Positions 59,459-64,000 of a stretch of 64,000 nt of DNA are shown piece by piece (the first letter of the stretch is position 1; each line of letters begins with the position of its first letter). This DNA comes from Verrucomicrobiota bacterium. GTDB taxonomy: Bacteria; Verrucomicrobiota; Verrucomicrobiia; Limisphaerales; J093. The stretch spans positions 27,280 to 91,279 of the forward strand of contig JAKLFY010000019.1 of assembly GCA_022710935.1 (NCBI GenBank). The letters are read 5' to 3'. The translations under genes and the position numbers were made by a program. The notes beneath the pieces are model-generated. The model saw only the letters and a program-made list of their open reading frames with translations, searched no databases and was not told the DNA's origin.

Positions 59459-62392
59459 ATGAGCGAGATTCCGAAAGCCTACGAACCCCAGGCGGTTGAA
59501 GCGAAGTGGTACCAGTACTGGCTCGAGCAGAAATGCTTCGCGGCCGATCCGGCGCGCGTCAGCGAGAAACGCCCGGCCTATTCCATCGTCATCCCGCCCC
59601 CCAACGTCACCGGCATGCTCCACATGGGGCATGTCCTCAACAACACGATCCAGGACATCCTGGCCCGCAAGGCCCGCATGGACGGCAAGGAAGTCCTCTG
59701 GCTGCCGGGCACGGACCATGCCGGCATCGCCACCCAGGCGGTGGTCGAGAAGACGCTCATCAAGCAGGGCCAGATCCGGCATCGCGACGACCTGGGCCGG
59801 GACAAGTTCCTCGAGAAGGTCTGGGAATGGAAGGCGAAGCACGGCGATATCATCATCGAGCAACTCAAGAAGCTGGGGGCGTCGTGCGATTGGAGCCGCG
59901 AGCGGTTCACGATGGACCCCGACTACTCGAGCTGCGTCCAGCGGGTGTTCGTCGATCTCTACCGCAAAGGACTGATCTACCGCGGCAAACGGATGGTCAA
60001 CTGGGACCCATCCGCCCGCACCGCGTTGTCCGACGAAGAAGTCGAGATGATCGAGACCAAGGGCCACCTCTGGCACTTCAAGTACCCGCTCCTGGACGAC
60101 CAGGGCCGCGCGCAAGCCGACGCCTTCGTGATCGTGGCCACCACGCGTCCCGAGACCATGCTGGGCGACGAGGCCGTGGCGGTGAACCCGCGGGACGAAC
60201 GCTACACCCACCTGATCGGACGGCGCATCCTGCTCCCGTTGCAGAACAAGCCGATTCCCCTCATCGCGGACGATCTCGTCGACCCGGCATTCGGCACCGG
60301 CTGCGTGAAGGTGACGCCGGCCCATGACCCGGCCGACTACGAAATGGCCGTGCGCCACAAGCTGCCGTTCACGGTGGTGATCGGGCCCGACGGACGCATG
60401 ACGCCCGAGGCCGGTGCCGCCTTTGCCAGGCTCACACGGGACCAGGCGCGCAAGGCCGTCGTCGCCGCGATGGAACAAGCCGGCCTGCTCCTCAAGATCG
60501 AGGACTACGTCCACAACGTCGGCCACAGCCAGCGCAGCCATGTCCCCATCGAGCCCTACCTGAGCGAGCAGTGGTTTCTCAGGTACCCGAGTCAGGCGTC
60601 GGCGCGGACCTGTGTCGCCGATGGCACCATGCGCTTCTTTCCCGACCGCTGGGCGAAGGTGTACGACCACTGGATGGGCAACCTGCGCGACTGGTGCATC
60701 AGCCGCCAGTTGTGGTGGGGCCATCGCGTCCCGGTGTGGACCAAACGCGTCCCCGCAACCGACACGACGATGCGGATGCGTCGCGATCGCGCTCAGGCCT
60801 GCGCCACCCTCGCAGAGCTCACCCGGAACGGCGGGGCCGCGTTCGAGGAATGCCCGCTCTTCGAAGACAGTTGGTCGGGCGTCGAAGGCCATCGGACCTT
60901 CTGGCGCGTCCGCACCGAAAGCGGAACTGACACCGAATGGGAAGCGGCGACATTCTCCGAACTCGAAGCCCGGGCGCTCGAAGCGGAGGGCTGGGTCCAG
61001 GATCCCGACGTGCTCGACACCTGGTTCAGCTCGTGGCTTTGGCCCTTCGCCACAATGGGCTGGCCCGAGCGGACGCCCGCGCTCGAAGCGTTCTACCCGA
61101 CCGCCGATCTCGTCACAGGACCGGACATCATCTTCTTCTGGGTCGCCCGGATGATCATGGCCGGTTACGAGTACATGGGCGACCTGCCGTTCCGCAATGT
61201 CTACTTCACCGGCATCATCCGCGACAAGCAGGGCCGCAAGATGTCCAAGAGCCTGGGCAACTCGCCCGACCCGCTCGCACTCATCGCCAGGTACGGCGCC
61301 GATGCCCTGCGGTTCGGCACCATGCGCAGCGCGCCGCTCGGGCAGGACGTCCTGTTCGACGAAAAGGACGTCGAGCTGGGCCGCAATTTCTGCAACAAGC
61401 TCTGGAACGCCTGCCGGTTCCGCCAGATGCAGGGCGGCCCCATCGAGGGCGAGATCGACCCGGCCCTGTTGACCAGCGATGACAAGTGGATCCTGCGGCG
61501 CCTCGACCGCGCGATTCGCGAGATCGATGACGCCTTCGCCGGCTATCGCTTCAACGAGGCCACCGCAACCCTCTACCGCTTCTTCTGGAGCGAGTACTGC
61601 GATTGGTATGTCGAGGCCAGCAAGGCCGCGCTCCAATCCGGACGCGCCGACACTCCCGCGGATCCGCCCGGCGCACGGACGCCCGATCCTGATGCCGCCT
61701 CCGCGGCGCGGCTCCGGGCCAACACGCTGGCTGTGATCGATTGTGTCCTCAGCCACACGCTGCGCCTGTTCCATCCGTTCCTGCCGTTCATTACCGAGGA
61801 GTTGTGGCAGGGGATGAACTACCACGCCGACCTGCCGGTCGATCAAGGCGGCCACACGATCATGTGCGCGCGCTGGCCCAAACCGCTCGATGCCGCCTTC
61901 TGCGAGCATTACGGACTCGACGAGACGGCCGAGCAGGTGGCAAGCGCCAAGTACGGGTTGGTCGGCGTCGGCCGCAACTTCCGGCGCGAGTTCAACCTGC
62001 CGTCGAACCGGAAGCTCCGGTTTGTGCTCAAGCCCGCGGGCGATCTGCCCGCGGCGGAGATCGAAGTCATGCGCTTGCTGCTCAACGCCGAGGCGCTCGA
62101 TGTGCAGGCCTCCTACATTCCGCCCAAAGGCACCCCCATGGCCGCCAACGCCCTGGGCGAACTCTATCTGCCGCTCGCGGGCCTGATCGACAGCGCCGCC
62201 GAGAAGGCGCGGCTCGAGAAGGAACTCGAAAAGGCGCGCCTCGAGGTCGGCAAGGTCGCCGCCAAGCTCGACAACCCGCAGTTCACCCAGCGTGTTCCGC
62301 CGGCCGTGCTCGAGGAGCACACCAAGCGCCTGGCCGACTGGCAGGCCAAGGAACAGCAGATCCTTGCCTCGCTGAACAACCTGCCCGAGTAA
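59459..62392 (+). CDS. valS: Valyl-tRNA synthetase
   Basis: 977 residues; the family usually has 880-950. Class I ligase attaching valine to tRNA-Val, with an editing domain for threonine. HIGH motif as PPPNVTGMLHMGHVLN, GTDHAGIATQ, editing region ATTRPETMLGDEAVAV and GTGCVKVTPAHDP, KMSKS as GRKMSKSLGN, anticodon-binding HPFLPFITEELWQ, and a C-terminal coiled coil EKARLEKELEKARLEVGKVAAKLDN. A roughly 65-residue insert with TDTTMRMRRDRAQACATLAEL and WEAATFSELEARALEAEGW lies between WWGHRVPVWTK and DPDVLDTWFSSW. Confidence 0.98.
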   Translation: MSEIPKAYEPQAVEAKWYQYWLEQKCFAADPARVSEKRPAYSIVIPPPNVTGMLHMGHVLNNTIQDILARKARMDGKEVLWLPGTDHAGIATQAVVEKTLIKQGQIRHRDDLGRDKFLEKVWEWKAKHGDIIIEQLKKLGASCDWSRERFTMDPDYSSCVQRVFVDLYRKGLIYRGKRMVNWDPSARTALSDEEVEMIETKGHLWHFKYPLLDDQGRAQADAFVIVATTRPETMLGDEAVAVNPRDERYTHLIGRRILLPLQNKPIPLIADDLVDPAFGTGCVKVTPAHDPADYEMAVRHKLPFTVVIGPDGRMTPEAGAAFARLTRDQARKAVVAAMEQAGLLLKIEDYVHNVGHSQRSHVPIEPYLSEQWFLRYPSQASARTCVADGTMRFFPDRWAKVYDHWMGNLRDWCISRQLWWGHRVPVWTKRVPATDTTMRMRRDRAQACATLAELTRNGGAAFEECPLFEDSWSGVEGHRTFWRVRTESGTDTEWEAATFSELEARALEAEGWVQDPDVLDTWFSSWLWPFATMGWPERTPALEAFYPTADLVTGPDIIFFWVARMIMAGYEYMGDLPFRNVYFTGIIRDKQGRKMSKSLGNSPDPLALIARYGADALRFGTMRSAPLGQDVLFDEKDVELGRNFCNKLWNACRFRQMQGGPIEGEIDPALLTSDDKWILRRLDRAIREIDDAFAGYRFNEATATLYRFFWSEYCDWYVEASKAALQSGRADTPADPPGARTPDPDAASAARLRANTLAVIDCVLSHTLRLFHPFLPFITEELWQGMNYHADLPVDQGGHTIMCARWPKPLDAAFCEHYGLDETAEQVASAKYGLVGVGRNFRREFNLPSNRKLRFVLKPAGDLPAAEIEVMRLLLNAEALDVQASYIPPKGTPMAANALGELYLPLAGLIDSAAEKARLEKELEKARLEVGKVAAKLDNPQFTQRVPPAVLEEHTKRLADWQAKEQQILASLNNLPE

Positions 62393-62777
62393 ATGGAAAA
62401 CGGCGCCTTTGTCTGAACCACAGTAGAATGGATCACCAATGTCGCGCCAGCCGGATCGTCCGTTGCGATGGGTCGCCGACATGTTCACCTCAGTTGCACC
62501 AGACGGCGAAAGCGATCGGCCGAATCCGCCGAGAGCGTGACCGCCGCATTCGTCTCGGTGGCGCTAACGACGCAACGCCTGCAAACCGCGACGCCATGCC
62601 GGGTTCGCTGCAGCGCATTCGGCGGCGTCATCTGAGTATCCAATACAATCCTCCGGTGAAACAGAGAAGTGCGAATCCTAACGTGATGACCGCGGAGACC
62701 TGCCGCCAAGATAAACGCCCTGGAGGAAACACACGCTGCTCGCATTTCACGTCCCAACGATGTGCGCGCTCGAAGCC
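62393..62777. other. Non-coding cassette debris after valS
   Basis: Read on the minus strand, 62562-62632 has another imperfect palindrome with ends resembling attC (CGCTAACGACGC; GCTGCAGCGAACC) but is shorter and less regular than the sites to its right. The open frame here (62485-62820, minus) starts inside the next site and has no protein-like character. I read it as remnants of cassettes. Confidence 0.5.
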
Positions 62778-62887
62778 GACTAACGACACCGGCGAGCCAC
62801 AACCGCCACTGTGCGGTCATCGCAGTCAGTCACCGCGCCATGGCGCGCCGCTGCTGGCTCCACCGGCTGGTCGGCATGGTTTTAGTC
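62778..62887 (-). other. attC-like site C (110 bp)
   Basis: On the plus strand it begins GACTAAC and ends GTTTTAGTC; its arms pair imperfectly with unpaired bases (GAGCCAC and GGCTCCAC blocks). The stop codon of the 94-residue gene (TAA, 62882-62884) lies inside it. The cores match the attC consensus less well than those of the other sites. Confidence 0.45.
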
Positions 62888-63166
62888 CTTCGGCTTGGTC
62901 CGACGTAACCACAACCACCCGCCCAATGCAATCCATGGCCCGAACATCGCAACATCAAGAACCAGACCAGGGGCTGTCGTGTGGTATGTCAACCACTCGG
63001 AGAACGGGACAAACACCTCGCTGAGGCCATAACCGGAACGCCTCAGATGCCAAATCCAGCAAGCCTTCTGCACGAATCCGGCTAATAGGCTACAGAGCAA
63101 AATCCCGGCAAGAAGCACGATGGTGCGGGATGCCTGACTGCGGTGTGTGCGTGCGGTCTGGCTCAT
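62882..63166 (-). CDS. Small membrane protein in an integron-type cassette
   Basis: 94 residues. ATG 63166 follows directly after the core of attC-like site B, and the stop lies inside site C. Two membrane segments: TIVLLAGILLCSLLAGFVQ and LVLDVAMFGPWIALGGWLWL, with a positively charged end (RRTKPKD). No family recognised. Cassette proteins of this size are typical; function unknown. Confidence 0.6.
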   Translation of the reverse strand: MSQTARTHRSQASRTIVLLAGILLCSLLAGFVQKACWIWHLRRSGYGLSEVFVPFSEWLTYHTTAPGLVLDVAMFGPWIALGGWLWLRRTKPKD

Positions 63167-63263
63167 GCCGAACGATTCAGCTCACCGATGGCGGCCCCTC
63201 CGCGACTCCCGAATTGCCAAGCCGCGTGCCGGGGCCGCCATTCGGTGAAGCGCCGGGTTCGGC
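63167..63263 (-). other. attC-like site B (97 bp)
   Basis: Both ends are GCCGAAC/GTTCGGC. Its inner sequence matches attC-like site 2 at 56777-56873 with the same length and same two GGCGGCCCC/GGGGCCGCC arms, but on the opposite strand. It ends one base before ATG 63166. Confidence 0.65.
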
Positions 63264-63746
63264 TTCCGGCCTGCTCAAGGAAAAGAACGCCTGGAAGACA
63301 GCTCGATATTGAACTGGATCGAACTCCCATCCGGCAAAAGAACTCGCCCATTGAACAACGCTTCCAATGCCATTCGGTAGCGTAGAGCTCTCGCTGCGAT
63401 CCAAACCGATCCGGCTCCATCGAACGACGTTCTCATTGTGCTCAACCTCGGCAATCACCACAGTGCACCAAAAATCACAATCGTCTGGACACATCAGAAC
63501 GGGTGCTCGGGTCGTGGCTCCAGCCTCAGGTAGAAAACGCTCCAAGCTGATCCGCAACTCCTCTTGGCCCTTCGACCCTTCATGCCAGGGGAGAAGGCAC
63601 GGAATCAAGCCTCGGCAGTCAGCGGCAGAAAGAACATCCTGAACATCCGCCAGAACATCGCTGAGGGGCCTTCCATCAATGGCGATATCGAGGTGGGGTC
63701 CGTCGCAAAAGTCGCTCTTCCGGCTTATTGCAGCGATCGTGTTCAT
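63177..63746 (-). CDS. Hypothetical protein in an integron-type cassette
   Basis: 189 residues. ATG 63746 lies 7 bp after the end of attC-like site A and the last about 29 codons run through site B. N-terminal part (DFCDGPHLDIAIDGRPLSDVLADV, ADCRGLIPCLLPW) and RAPVLMCPDDCDFWCTVVIAEVEHNENVVRWSRIGLD suggest a small alpha/beta immunity-like or regulatory fold, but no family is recognised. The C-terminus (SPNGGPGTRLGNSGVAEGPPSVS) mirrors that of the cassette gene at 56414 because both read through the same attC type. Confidence 0.65.
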   Translation of the reverse strand: MNTIAAISRKSDFCDGPHLDIAIDGRPLSDVLADVQDVLSAADCRGLIPCLLPWHEGSKGQEELRISLERFLPEAGATTRAPVLMCPDDCDFWCTVVIAEVEHNENVVRWSRIGLDRSESSTLPNGIGSVVQWASSFAGWEFDPVQYRAVFQAFFSLSRPEAEPGASPNGGPGTRLGNSGVAEGPPSVS

Positions 63747-63752
63747 GCTCTT

Positions 63753-63878
63753 GCCGAACGATCAAGCTCAGCGACCGCCGCCGGAAACGCCCGGTCGGCT
63801 GCAACAGTCGCGGCCAAATTGCCTGAACCGTCCAACTGCCCAGCGGGGCGGCGGTTCGCTGGAGCGCCCTGGTTAGGC
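63753..63878 (-). other. attC-like site A (126 bp)
   Basis: On the minus strand it starts with GCCTAAC, a full match to the RYYYAAC core, and ends GTTCGGC (6 of 7 matches to GTTRRRY). The arms CCAGCGAACCGCCGCC and GGCGGCGGTCGCTGAGC pair imperfectly with extrahelical bases. It is homologous to attC-like site 1. Confidence 0.7.
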
Positions 63879-63920
63879 CACGAAAACTCGATCTGACAAA
63901 CTGACTCCATAAAATCACAC

Positions 63921-63945
63921 TGAGGTGGACCCCAAGTGTTGGACC
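63921..63945 (+). mobile_element. Possible IS3-family terminal inverted repeat at window edge
   Basis: TGAGGTGGACCCCAAG followed by TGTTGGACC is the pattern of IS3-type element ends (TGA-x-TGACCCC-x-AAAGTTGGAC). An ATG at 63989 could begin orfA but the sequence stops after four codons, so the element cannot be confirmed from this window. Confidence 0.4.
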
Positions 63946-64000
63946 ACGGAACCGCGAAATTAAGTTAGGCTTTCCGGGGTCGCCGAGATGACTGTTGTTG

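Noticed and set aside
62485..62820. A 111-codon minus-strand gene after valS
   Set aside because: It begins within an attC-like site and translates palindromic DNA; no domain-like pattern.
56288..63900. A complete integron with integrase
   Set aside because: No intI-like frame or attI is present, and the two cassette loci are separated by ordinary chromosomal genes including valS.

Overview
The window looks like chromosomal DNA from a GC-rich Gram-negative member of the PVC group, most likely Verrucomicrobiota. Evidence: two pseudopilin-like proteins with the [16 protein letters not shown] leader, one of them with an H-x9-DG motif; DUF1080 and DUF2961 proteins; a DUF1343 fusion; exported Gfo/Idh/MocA oxidoreductases; and secreted giant proteins whose C-termini share an 'SA...GPW..V' tail. 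The content fits a saprophytic polysaccharide degrader. Most genes stand alone or in pairs and intergenic spaces are rich in repeats. I saw no tRNA, rRNA, phage, CRISPR or intact transposase.

Layout. 1-7.2 kb: 3' end of acetyl-CoA synthetase, an OFA-type MFS transporter, an outer-membrane barrel protein whose 5' end carries a 7-bp repeat array, a GHL15-like glycosidase, a TerB-like fragment, DUF1080 and FabI. 7.2-20 kb: an AmiE-NamZ muropeptide-recycling fusion, an internally deleted GH95 gene, a 1380-residue secreted protein, a GlnD-like protein and an orphan sugar-type ABC ATPase. 20-33 kb: GH172 (DUF2961), two pseudopilin-like proteins, a lipoprotein, a giant LamG protein, a methyltransferase, ThrH, an exported oxidoreductase and a GH29 fucosidase. 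33-43 kb: YggT-DUF167, citrate synthase, a nucleotide-sugar dehydrogenase, KDG kinase, a secreted protein, a Tat-type oxidoreductase and agmatine deiminase. 43-51 kb: a secreted calcium-repeat protein, an exported oxidoreductase, a HEAT-like protein, a YihY/BrkB protein and an esterase. 51-64 kb: a broken hybrid histidine kinase, a response regulator with an altered GAFTGA loop, a sialidase-like protein, an integron-cassette-like gene, a GH101/DUF5696-like protein, ValRS, and a second cassette-like cluster ending near an IS3-like terminus.

How it fits together. Carbohydrate genes (GH29, GH95 remnant, GH172, sialidase-like, GHL15-like, esterase, KDG kinase, orphan MalK-type ATPase) sit beside three exported Gfo/Idh/MocA oxidoreductases and a DUF1080 protein. 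That set would suit oxidative cleavage of glycosides through 3-keto-sugars. A BvgS/HTCS-like kinase fragment and its regulator could once have controlled such functions.

The least ordinary features are in the repeats. (1) Heptanucleotide arrays lie inside two genes and in one intergenic region; in the kinase, loss of exactly one 7-bp unit would restore the reading frame. (2) At least five attC-like palindromes bracket three small genes at two loci 6 kb apart, and the same two attC types (126 and 97 bp) occur in the same order at both. (3) A mosaic repeat family has imperfect terminal inverted repeats and interchangeable 8-bp-stem, 4-nt-loop hairpins, including a 93-bp tandem duplication.
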